Below are positions 1 through 9,458 of a stretch of DNA of 64,000 nucleotides, piece by piece. Source of the DNA: Haematococcus lacustris (Eukaryota > Chlorophyta > Chlorophyceae > Chlamydomonadales > Haematococcaceae); contig JASKMD010000014.1 of assembly GCA_030144725.1 (NCBI GenBank), positions 7,280,284 through 7,344,283 on the forward strand. The letters are read 5' to 3'. The translations under genes and the position numbers were made by a program. A model generated the notes under the pieces. It saw nothing but the letters and a program-made list of their open reading frames with translations. It was not told where the DNA came from and did no database searches. How positions within the stretch are numbered: position 1 is the first letter of the stretch; every line of letters begins with the position of its first letter.

Positions 1-2
1 TG

Positions 3-2486
3 CGCCACCTGGGGGTCCCTCTTGGGGCGGCCTCCTACGCTGCCACCAGCGAGGCCGCCTTCGGGGGGGCGGCCGCGGCCATGATGGCAGCCTCCCTCCC
101 TTGGCGACCCCAAGGCCTCAACCTCTTGGGGCGGGTACAGGTGGCCCAGCAGTGCCTGGCCTCCAAGTCCATCTACCAAATGGCCTTTGTGCAAGCCTCC
201 ACTCCTCTGGCGCAGGCCATGGCCTTGGCTGTCTATCGCTTTGTGGCAGCCTCAGACCTGCCCCAGGAGCGCAGCCCCAACAACAGCCGCCTCTACTCTA
301 GCAAGGCCATCTGCGTGATGCCCCGGGGGGAGGGAGGGGTGGGGCTTCCCGACCTGGGGGTCACCAGCATGGCCATGGTGGCGAAGATGCTGGCCCAGCT
401 CTGGTCGCCCAGGGTTCGACCCTGGCAGCCTCTGACCCACAGCCTGCTGGCAGACCCCTCCCACGGCCTCAGCATGTGGGTCATCACCGACCCCACCGCC
501 CCCCCCTCGCGAGGCATCAGCCCGCGGATGCAAGCTCACGTGGCGGCCCTGGCTGAGCTCAAGCTGTTCCGTGCGGTGCCCCCCGCTAGCCAGTCCTTCT
601 TCTCGGTGCTGGCGGAGCCGCTGTGGTACAACGCGCAAGTCCGCATGAACTCAGTAGCTAGTGAGGCAGCAGCTCAGCAGGGTTGGACCCACGTCCGCCA
701 CGTGAGGGAAACCCTCCACAGCCCCCAGCTGGAGGGGGAGGCCCGTTGGGCTGCGGACCTGGTCAGGGCTTGCCTCCCCGAGCCCTGGCAGGGCAAGGTG
801 GACCGCTTGCAGCCTCCACAGCCGGAGTGGGAGTGCCTGAGGGTTGGGCCAGGGGTGGGGTTTGTGATGCGGCGCACCCCCATGCTCCAGCTCTGCCACT
901 GGGTGGGCCCCAACAGCCGCCTCTACCCCCTAGACCCCACAGGGCAAGGGTCCCTCGGGGCTTTCTGGGCGGAGGAGGGGGCGGCCTGGGCGCCAGCTGC
1001 GGTGGCCCGGCACAAAAAGCCCAGCTACAGGCTGACCCCGGGGGAGCGAGCCACCCACCTCCGCCCTCTACCCGCCCAGCGTCACGTGGCGCAGGAGCAG
1101 GCTCAGGGGCAGGAGCAAGGAGGAGCCAGGGCGGTTGGCAGGGGAGGGGGGCGGGCAAGGGGGCGGGGCGGGGGCAAGGGGCGAGGGCGTGGAGGAGGTG
1201 GAGGGCGTGGGGGAGCAGGGGGCGGGGCGGGAGGGCATGTTGCCGACCCTGCTGACGAGGGGCCTGGCACCTGGCCTAAGGAGGAGTGGCTCTTGGGCCC
1301 CTCGGCTCACGTGCAGCTGGACCCTCAGGTGTGGGGCATGGGCACCACCACCCTGCTAGACTTCTCTGTCAAGCATGCCAGGGTGCGCCTCCACCAGCTC
1401 CAGCGCGTCAGTGCCGACCCCCTCTCCCCACCCAGTGGGAGCCTGTGGCCTGCGCTGTGGGGTGTGCGCCCCCCCCGGGCAGCGGGTGAACCGGAGGTGG
1501 CAGCGGTGGCTGATGGGGCCCTGAGGGAGCTGGAGCTCAAGTGGGAGGCCAGCGCGCAGCAGGTGGCAGACCAGGGGGCAGCGGGGGAGCGGGAACAGCA
1601 GGGCAGGGATGTGGAGGTGCGGCTCACCGAGGAGGTGCAGGGCAGCCAACCGCCTCGCTGGCTTGACACCTCCGCCAGGGCGCACCAGCGACCCTCGCCG
1701 CAGATGAGGGCGGCCCAGCAGGCTGAGCGGCAGCTGGAGGCCCACCAGCGGCGTGGGGGCAGGCGGCCACTTGCTCAGCCCGCCCTCCGGGCCGACACCG
1801 TGGACCAGCTGGCTGTGGGTGTTCAGGCGGGCCAGCCGTGTGCGAAGGTGTGGAAGGAGCTGCTAGACCCCACCCTCCGTCGGGAGCATGTCATCGTGGC
1901 CTGGCGGGTGCTTCATGCCAGCCTCATGGTGGGGGCCTTGTGGGGCCACATCCTCAAGGGTACGGCTGCCCCGGGCTCTTCCGCCTGCCGCTTCTGCCAG
2001 CCGGGGCACCTGGATACTCTAACCCACGCCTTCCTGGCCTGCCCCGCCGTGGTCCCAGCCTGGGAGTGGGTGTTGGACGTGTACGGCCGCCTCACAGGCA
2101 CCCGGCCCCCCTCGGGCGACGCCATGCTGCTCCTCAGTGGGCGCCCCACCCGCGGCGAGGCCCCCCCCTTCCAGCCCCCTGACAGCCTGTTGTGGCTGCG
2201 GCTGCGCGTGGCCTATCTATCTACCCTCACCACGGCCGTCAAGCGTGCCTGGCATCGGGTGGGGAGGGACATCCGGGTGGGCCTCTGCGGCGCTGTGCCC
2301 TCCACCTGGTTCAAGGGCAAGGACCCGGAGCTGGACGCTGCCCATTTCGACCAGCTATGGCCCGAGGCGTCGGGGGGCTGGTTTGCCAAGCAGCCTAGGA
2401 GGGAGCGGAAGGGGAGGGCAGGAGGGGGCAGAGGGGAGGGTTGGGGCAGGAGGAGTGGAGGAGGAGAGGGCAGCAGGGAGGCCTAG
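3..2486 (+). CDS. LINE pol polyprotein, C-terminal part (unit A, partial)
   Basis: This open frame enters from the left edge and ends in a stop at 2,486. It starts at the RHLGVPLG block that follows the RT palm in L1-type LINEs, then carries the RT thumb/connection region (SLPWRPQGLNLLGRVQVAQ, around 93-150). A Gly/Arg-rich low-complexity stretch (about 1,120-1,240) follows, and then a C-terminal zinc finger of the zf-RVT kind with the pattern CRFCQPGH...THAFLACP (about 1,987-2,045). The catalytic YADD block lies outside the window for this unit. The ATG at 81 is internal to the domain and is not a real start. The low-complexity insert is unusual for LINE pol but is shared by unit B. Confidence 0.75.
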   Translation, partial: RHLGVPLGAASYAATSEAAFGGAAAAMMAASLPWRPQGLNLLGRVQVAQQCLASKSIYQMAFVQASTPLAQAMALAVYRFVAASDLPQERSPNNSRLYSSKAICVMPRGEGGVGLPDLGVTSMAMVAKMLAQLWSPRVRPWQPLTHSLLADPSHGLSMWVITDPTAPPSRGISPRMQAHVAALAELKLFRAVPPASQSFFSVLAEPLWYNAQVRMNSVASEAAAQQGWTHVRHVRETLHSPQLEGEARWAADLVRACLPEPWQGKVDRLQPPQPEWECLRVGPGVGFVMRRTPMLQLCHWVGPNSRLYPLDPTGQGSLGAFWAEEGAAWAPAAVARHKKPSYRLTPGERATHLRPLPAQRHVAQEQAQGQEQGGARAVGRGGGRARGRGGGKGRGRGGGGGRGGAGGGAGGHVADPADEGPGTWPKEEWLLGPSAHVQLDPQVWGMGTTTLLDFSVKHARVRLHQLQRVSADPLSPPSGSLWPALWGVRPPRAAGEPEVAAVADGALRELELKWEASAQQVADQGAAGEREQQGRDVEVRLTEEVQGSQPPRWLDTSARAHQRPSPQMRAAQQAERQLEAHQRRGGRRPLAQPALRADTVDQLAVGVQAGQPCAKVWKELLDPTLRREHVIVAWRVLHASLMVGALWGHILKGTAAPGSSACRFCQPGHLDTLTHAFLACPAVVPAWEWVLDVYGRLTGTRPPSGDAMLLLSGRPTRGEAPPFQPPDSLLWLRLRVAYLSTLTTAVKRAWHRVGRDIRVGLCGAVPSTWFKGKDPELDAAHFDQLWPEASGGWFAKQPRRERKGRAGGGRGEGWGRRSGGGEGSREA

Positions 2487-3027
2487 GCAAGGGGGGGGGG
2501 CAGGGCGCAGGGGGGGGGAGAGCTGTTTGTTCGCCTCTCCTTGCAGTGGCCCGTCCCCTACCCCGTCGAGCCAGCCTGAGCTGCAGGGTTGCTGCTTGGG
2601 GCTTCGTGCGTTCTGTGGGTGGGGTGGGCTAGGCCTCGGGGGTTTGTCTGGGTGTCAGGGGAGCGGGGGCTTAGTTGGTCTTGGTCTGGGTGTTGGGGGG
2701 TAGGGTTTAAGGCCTCAGGTCGAGGGGCTGGGCTTAGGCTCGTGTGAATAGATTTGTGGGGAGGGTCTGGGGAGGTGTGTAGAGCTAGGGTGGAGGGCGT
2801 TGGTGTGGGGGAGTGTCTTGACGTTGTCCTTGGGAGGGGGTTGCTTGAGTTGTGTGGACCTTTGCTTGGGTTGTGTGGACCTTTGCTTGGGGTGTGTGGA
2901 CCGCTGTGTTTGGGTGGGGTGCTTGGGGGATCGTGTAAGGGGGAACCTTGTTTAATGTTGTCTTCTTTTTCCTTCTTCTCTTCAGTCACTCTCACTCTCT
3001 TGTAATGCTCTTCCTTAGAGGAAAAAA
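2487..3027 (+). other. LINE 3' UTR with TGTAA signal and short A tail (unit A)
   Basis: This is a noncoding G/T-rich segment after the pol stop. It holds three near-copies of a TTGTGTGGACCTTTGCTTGG motif (about 2,850-2,905), then a pyrimidine-rich run, a TGTAA at 3,001-3,005 and six A at 3,022-3,027. TGTAA is the usual green-algal polyadenylation signal, so this reads as a transcript 3' end with a residual A tail. The next truncated unit begins immediately after it. Confidence 0.6.
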
Positions 3028-6000
3028 CCTCCCCACCTGGGCCTGCTGGAGTACCTGCAGCAGCGGGGCAGCCCAGCCTGGTTGTTGTTGCTGGACCTGG
3101 CGGGGGCCTATGGCAACGTGTCCTGGGGCTTGCTCCAGGACACAATGGAGGCGATGGGGTTCTGCCGGGAGGGGCATGTGCGCTGGTCTCAGCTGCTGCA
3201 CCGGGGTGCCACGAGCCAGGTGCTGCTCAACGGCCACCTCACCGACAGCTTCCCCCTTGGGTCGGCGCTGTTGCGGGGCAGCGGGGCCTCCCCGCTCTGC
3301 TGGTGCATCGTGTTCCAGCCGCTGGTCAGCTACCTCAGCTCGCTCCAGCTGGCAGGCCGCATCAGCACCCCCACCATCCCCTCCAGCCCTCTGGCCATGC
3401 ACAGGGCCGCCCTTACCCCCGCGCTCCCCTCCAAGGAGTATGCGGACGACCTCACCATCGTGGTGCTCGATCGGGTAAGAGACGGGAAGGTGGTAGTGGA
3501 GGCCCTGGGCCTGTTCCGCGCCGCTGGGTGCCCTGCGCTGAATTTGAGCACGAGCTCAGCCCGGCCGTGCGCCCAGCCAGAGCCCGGGCTGGGTAGCCAG
3601 GGGGGCTCGGGCCCCGAGGGGGCAGGGAGGGGATGTCGGGGGGGGGAAGATGGGAAGGGGGCGGTCAGGGGAAGGCGGGCGAACAGGGGCTAGGGGGTGG
3701 GCTGGGGGAAGGTGGCGGGCAAGGGCAGCAGCAGGGCGGGCGGGAGCAGGGTGGGGAGCAGGAGCCGGAGGTGGTCATCCCAGCTGTCCGAGCGGGGGTG
3801 CCAGTGCGCCACCTGGGGGTCCCTCTTGGGGCGGCCTCCTACGCTGCCACCAGCGAGGCCGCCTTCGGGGGGGCGGCCGCGGCCATGATGGCAGCCTCCC
3901 TCCCTTGGCGACCCCAAGGCCTCAACCTCTTGGGGCGGGTACAGGTGGCCCAGCAGTGCCTGGCCTCCAAGTCCATCTACCAAATGGCCTTTGTGCAAGC
4001 CTCCACTCCTCTGGCGCAGGCCATGGCCTTGGCTGTCTATCGCTTTGTGGCAGCCTCAGACCTGCCCCAGGAGCGCAGCCCCAACAACAGCCGCCTCTAC
4101 TCTAGCAAGGCCATCTGCGTGATGCCCCGGGGGGAGGGAGGGGTGGGGCTTCCCGACCTGGGGGTCACCAGCATGGCCATGGTGGCGAAGATGCTGGCCC
4201 AGCTCTGGTCGCCCAGGGTTCGACCCTGGCAGCCTCTGACCCACAGCCTGCTGGCAGACCCCTCCCACGGCCTCAGCATGTGGGTCATCACCGACCCCAC
4301 CGCCCCCCCCTCGCGAGGCATCAGCCCGCGGATGCAAGCTCACGTGGCGGCCCTGGCTGAGCTCAAGCTGTTCCGTGCGGTGCCCCCCGCTAGCCAGTCC
4401 TTCTTCTCGGTGCTGGCGGAGCCGCTGTGGTACAACGCGCAAGTCCGCATGAACTCAGTAGCTAGTGAGGCAGCAGCTCAGCAGGGTTGGACCCACGTCC
4501 GCCACGTGAGGGAAACCCTCCACAACCCCCAGCTGGAGGGGGAGGCCCGTTGGGCTGCGGACCTGGTCAGGGCTTGCCTCCCCGAGCCCTGGCAGGGCAA
4601 GGTGGACCGCTTGCAGCCTCCACAGCCGGAGTGGGAGTGCCTGAGGGTTGGGCCAGGGGTGGGGTTTGTGATGCGGCGCACCCCCATGCTCCAGCTCTGC
4701 CACTGGGTGGGCCCCAACAGCCGCCTCTACCCCCTAGACCCCACAGGGCAAGGGTCCCTCGGGGCTTTCTGGGCGGAGGAGGGGGCGGCCTGGGCGCCAG
4801 CTGCGGTGGCCCGGCACAAAAAGCCCAGCTACAGGCTGACCCCGGGGGAGCGAGCCACCCACCTCCGCCCTCTACCCGCCCAGCGTCACGTGGCGCAGGA
4901 GCAGGCTCAGGGGCAGGAGCAAGGAGGAGCCAGGGCGGTTGGCAGGGGAGGGGGGCGGGCAAGGGGGCGGGGCGGGGGCAAGGGGCGAGGGCGTGGAGGA
5001 GGTGGAGGGCGTGGGGGAGCAGGGGGCGGGGCGGGAGGGCATGTTGCCGACCCTGCTGACGAGGGGCCTGGCACCTGGCCTAAGGAGGAGTGGCTCTTGG
5101 GCCCCTCGGCTCACGTGCAGCTGGACCCTCAGGTGTGGGGCATGGGCACCACCACCCTGCTAGACTTCTCTGTCAAGCATGCCAGGGTGCGCCTCCACCA
5201 GCTCCAGCGCGTCAGTGCCGACCCCCTCTCCCCACCCAGTGGGAGCCTGTGGCCTGCGCTGTGGGGTGTGCGCCCCCCCCGGGCAGCGGGTGAACCGGAG
5301 GTGGCAGCGGTGGCTGATGGGGCCCTGAGGGAGCTGGAGCTCAAGTGGGAGGCTAGCGCGCAACAGGTGGCAGGCCAGGGGGCAGCGGGGGAGCGGGAGC
5401 AGCAGGGCAGGGATGTGGAGGAGCGGCTCCCCGAGGAGGTGCAGGGCAGCCAACCGCCTCGCTGGCTTGACATTTCCGCCAGGGCGCACCAGCGACCCTC
5501 GCCGCAGATGAGGGCGGCCCAGCAGGCTGAGCGGCAGCTGGAGGCCCAGCAGCGGCGTGGCGGCAGGCAGCCAGTTGCTCAGCCCGCCCCCCGGGCCGAC
5601 ACCGTGGACCAGCTGGCTGTGGGTGTTCAGGCGGGCCAGCCGTGTGCGAAGGTGTGGAAGGAGCTGCTAGACCCCACCCTCCGTCGGGAGCATGTCATCG
5701 TGGCCTGGCGGGTGCTTCACGCCAGCCTCATGGTGGGGGCCTTGTGGGGCCACATCCTCAAGGGTACGGCTGCCCCGGGCTCTTCCGCCTGCCGCTTCTG
5801 CCAGCCGGGGCACTTGGAGACCCTCACCCACGCCTTCCTGACCTGCCCCGCCGTGGTCCCAGCCTGGGAGTGGGTGCTGGACGTGTACGGCCGCCTCACA
5901 GGCACCCGCCCCCCCTCAGGCGACGCCATGCTGCTCCTCAGTGGGCGCCCCACCCGCGGCGAGGCCCCACCCTTCCAGCCCCCTGACAGCCTGTTGTGGC

Positions 6001-6284
6001 TGCGGCTGCGCGTTGCCTATCTATCTACCCTCACCACGGCCGTCAAGCGTGCCTGGCATCGGGTGGGGAGGGACATCCGGGTGGGCCTCTGCGGCGCTGT
6101 GCCCTCCACCTGGTTCAAGGGCAAGGACCCGGAGCTGGACGCTGCCCATTTCGACCAGCTATGGCCCGAGGCGTCGGGGGGCTGGTTTGCCAAGCAGCCT
6201 AGGAGGGAGCGGAGGGGAGGGCAGGAGGGGGCAGAGGGGAGGGTTGGGAGGAGTGGAGGAGGAGAGGGCAGCAAGGAGGCCTAG
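3028..6284 (+). pseudogene. LINE pol, 5'-truncated, with -1 frameshift (unit B)
   Basis: The coding sequence opens directly after the A6 tract at PPHLGLLEYLQQRG, which leads into the first RT palm block (LLLLDLAGAYGNV, near 3,082). The catalytic YADD box is at 3,439-3,450. This frame stops at 3,693. The remainder of pol (thumb, Gly-rich insert, zf-RVT near 5,790-5,850) continues in the -1 frame from about 3,633 to 6,284. The switch falls at or next to a G9 run at 3,638-3,646. The endonuclease and N-terminal RT are missing, so the unit cannot be autonomous. Relative to unit A the zinc finger region carries D to E and A to T changes and there is a cluster of changes around 5,350-5,580. Confidence 0.75.
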
Positions 6285-6824
6285 GAAGGGGGGGGGGCAG
6301 GGCGCAGGGGGGGGGAGAGCTGTTTGTTCGCCTCTCCTTGCAGTGGCCCGTCCCCTACCCCGTCGAGCCAGCCTGAGCTGCAGGGTTGCTGCTTGGGGCT
6401 TCGTGCGTTCTGTGGGTGGGGTGGGCTAGGCCTCGGGGGTTTGTCTGGGTGTCAGGGGAGCGGGGGCTTAGTTGGTCTTGGTCTGGGTGTTGGGGGGTAG
6501 GGTTTAAGGCCTCAGGTCGAGGGGCTGGGCTTAGGCTCGTGTGAATAGATTTGTGGGGAGGGTCTGGGGAGGTGTGTAGAGCTAGGGTGGAGGGCGTTGG
6601 TGTGGGGGAGTGTCTTGACGTTGTCCTTGGGAGGGGGTTGCTTGAGTTGTGTGGACCTTTGCTTGGGTTGTGTGGACCTTTGCTTGGGGTGTGTGGACCG
6701 CTGTGTTTGGGTGGGGTGCTTGGGGGATCGTGTAAGGGGGAACCTTGTTTAATGTTGTCTTCTTTTTCCTTCTTCTCTTCAGTCACTCTCACTCTCTTGT
6801 AATGCTCTTCCTTAGAGGAAAAAA
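6285..6824 (+). other. LINE 3' UTR with TGTAA signal and short A tail (unit B)
   Basis: Nearly exact repeat of 2,487-3,027, with TGTAA at 6,798-6,802 and A6 at 6,819-6,824. It separates the stop of unit B from the truncated start of unit C. Confidence 0.6.
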
Positions 6825-8545
6825 CCTCCCCACCTGGGCCTGCTTGAGTACCTGCAGCAGCGGGGCAGCCCAGCCTGGTTGTTGTTGCTGGACCTGGCGG
6901 GGGCCTATGGCAACGTGTCCTGGGGCTTGCTCCAGGACACAATGGAGGCGATGGGGTTCTGCCGGGAGGGGCATGTGCGCTGGTCTCAGCTGCTGCACCG
7001 GGGTGCCACGAGCCAGGTGCTGCTCAACGGCCACCTCACCGACAGCTTCCCCCTTGGTTCGGCGCTGTTGCGGGGCAGCGGGGCCTCCCCGCTCTGTTGG
7101 TGCATCGTGTTCCAGCCGCTGGTCAGCTACCTCAGCTCGCTCCAGCTGGCAGGCCGCATCAGCACCCCCACCATCCCCTCCAGCCCTCTGGCCATGCACA
7201 GGGCCGCCCTTACCCCCGCGCTCCCCTCCAAGGAGTATGCGGACGACCTCACCATCGTGGTGCTCGATCGGGTAAGAGACGGGAAGGTGGTAGTGGAGGC
7301 CCTGGGCCTGTTCCGCGCCGCTGGGTGCCCTGCGCTGAATTTGAGCACGAGCTCAGCCCTGCCGTGCGCCCAGCCAGAGCCCGGGCTGGGTAGCCAGGGG
7401 GGCTCGGGCCCCGAGGGGGCAGGGAGGGGATGTCGGGGGGGGGAAGATGGGAAGGGGGCGGTCAGGGGAAGGCGGGCGAACAGGGGCTAGGGGGTGGGCT
7501 GGGGGAAGGTGGCGGGCAAGGGCAGCAGCAGGGCGGGCGGGAGCAGGGTGGGGAGCAGGAGCCGGAGGTGGTCATCCCAGCTGTCCGAGCGGGGGTGCCA
7601 GTGCGCCACCTGGGGGTCCCTCTTGGGGCGGCCTCCTACGCTGCCACCAGCGAGGCCGCCTTCGGGGGGGCGGCCGCGGCCATGATGGCAGCCTCCCTCC
7701 CTTGGCGACCCCAAGGCCTCAACCTCTTGGGGCGGGTACAGGTGGCCCAGCAGTGCCTGGCCTCCAAGTCCATCTACCAAATGGCCTTTGTGCAAGCCTC
7801 CGTTCCTCTGACGCAAGCCATGGCCGCGGCTGTCAACCGCTTTGTGGCAGCCTCAGACCTGCCCCAGGAGCGCAGCCCCAACAACAGCCGCCTCTACTCT
7901 AGCAAGGCCATCTGCGTGATGCCCCGGGGGGAGGGAGGGGTGGGGCTTCCCGACCTGGGGGTCACCAGCATGGCCATGGTGGCGAAGATGCTGGCCCAGC
8001 TCTGGTCGCCCAGGGTTCGACCCTGGCAGCCTCTGACCCACAGCCTGCTGGCAGACCCCTCCCACGGCCTCAGCATGTGGGTCATCACCGACCCCACCGC
8101 CCCTCCCTCGCGAGGCATCGCCCGCGGATGCAAGCTCACGTGGCGGCCCTGGCTGAGCTCAAGCTGTTCCGTGCGGTGCCCCCCGCTAGCCAGTCCTTCT
8201 TCTCGGTGCTGGCGGAGCCGCTGTGGTACAACGCGCAAGTCCGCATGAACTCAGTAGCTAGCGAGGCAGCAGCTCAGCAGGGTTGGACCCACGTCCGCCA
8301 CGTGAGGGAAACCCTCCACAGCCCCCAGCTGGAGGGGGAGGCCCGTTGGGCTGCAGACCTGGTCAGGGCTTGCCTCCCCGAGCCCTGGCAGGGCAAGGTG
8401 GACCGCTTGCAGCCTCCACAGCCGGAGTGGGAGTGCCTGAGGGTTGGGCCAGGGGTGGGGTTTGTGATGCGGCGCACCCCCATGCTCCAGCTCTGCCACT
8501 GGGTGGGCCCCAACAGCCGCCTCTACCCCCTAGACCCCCCAGGGC
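6825..8545 (+). pseudogene. LINE pol fragment (unit C), frameshifted and 3'-truncated
   Basis: Same 5' truncation point as unit B and the same YADD box (7,236-7,247) and G9-associated frame change near 7,435. An additional single-base deletion at about 8,119 (loss of an A relative to units A and B) throws the thumb region out of frame, so the open frame that begins at 7,430 ends at 8,248. Homology stops at 8,545 inside the segment corresponding to position 945 of unit A. Sequence from 8,546 onward is a different element, so unit C was probably cut by insertion or recombination. A 45-bp patch at 7,802-7,846 is unusually diverged. Confidence 0.75.
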
Positions 8546-9458
8546 ACTTTTCGCCTCTCGCACTTTTCGCCTCTCGCACTTTTCGCAGCCTCCCGTTTCG
8601 CGTGGGTCGCGAGATAGCGCCTCCCGTTAGCACAGCTAGCGTTTTCGCAGCAGGAGCAGCCGGAGGAGCGTTGTTTCGCAGTTTTTGTTGCTAAGGCAGC
8701 AAGTCGCGAGTTTCAGCCTGCGGAGCAGCTAAACAGCAAGGAGCAGGAGCTGCGTTAAGGTGGTGTGGTCGTCTCTGTCTGTCTGCTCTCAGCCGCAGCC
8801 AGCCGCCAGCAGCCGCCAGCAGCCGCCAGCAGCCGCCAACGGCCGCCAGCAGCGCTTTTGCTCTTTTCGGCTTTCCGCTTCATAACGTCTGTCAGGTAGC
8901 GCCAGCCGCAGCCGTTTCTCTCAGGCGCCGCCACCTGAGCGCCTCATTCCAGCCGCCGCTACCTCGCAGCTGCCGAAGGTGTAACCGCTCCAACCGCCTC
9001 CAGCAGCCTTTCCAGCCGCAGGTCCTTTCCTGCTATCGTTGTGTGCAGCTGCTGTCGCTTCTTGTGCGAACCACAGCCAGCAGTTCGCGGGAGCCTACAG
9101 CGCTATCGGTTTCCTGAGGCGTCCGCCTTAACCGCTGCAGCTTCCGCCCAGCTGCCCTTCCCCCATCCTCTTCACCTTCTCCCCCCCTTCCTCCTCCCCC
9201 CCGCGTGCCTCGCCTTCTGCCGGCGCCTGTCGCGTCACTGCCAAGGAGACGACAACGGTCGGAGGCCCACCGCCGGGGTTTGCTCCACTGAATTCAGTGC
9301 GAGCCGGCGTACCTGAGAACCAAGCCTAGCCCCCGGGTCAATGGGGGAAGGCTGAGTCAAGTGCTCAACCAGTGCGCTTGACCCTTAGTTTGTGCCCGTC
9401 TCAAGCTCGCGTGTTGCCTGCGCCTGTGGCCCTCCAGGTTGCTTCGGCTTATCGCGTC
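8546..9458 (+). other. Probable 5' UTR of a LINE-type ORF1 element
   Basis: No convincing ORF. The segment opens with about three copies of a 16-bp motif (ACTTTTCGCCTCTCGC, 8,546-8,590), and has a short CAGCCGCCAG tandem run near 8,790-8,850. It abuts the truncated LINE unit on its left and leads into the ORF1-like gene on its right. Tandem motifs at a 5' end fit an internal promoter region of a non-LTR element; that role is inferred. Confidence 0.4.

Larger units (their letters stand above)
1..8545 (+). repeat. Head-to-tail array of truncated LINE units
   Basis: The same LINE segment recurs with a period of about 3.80 kb: the ATG in the thumb region sits at 81, 3,885 and 7,682. Unit A (cut by the window edge) runs to 3,027, unit B is 3,028-6,824 and unit C is 6,825-8,545. 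Units B and C begin at exactly the same point inside reverse transcriptase, directly after a run of six A. Unit C is broken off at 8,545, where unrelated sequence begins. Identical junctions argue for tandem segmental duplication of one junction rather than independent insertions. The units are near-identical apart from scattered or clustered substitutions. Confidence 0.85.

Noticed and set aside
2487..3027. Intron inside LINE pol instead of 3' UTR
   Set aside because: The pol stop precedes it, a TGTAA and A tract end it, and the following coding starts mid-domain rather than continuing the same domain.
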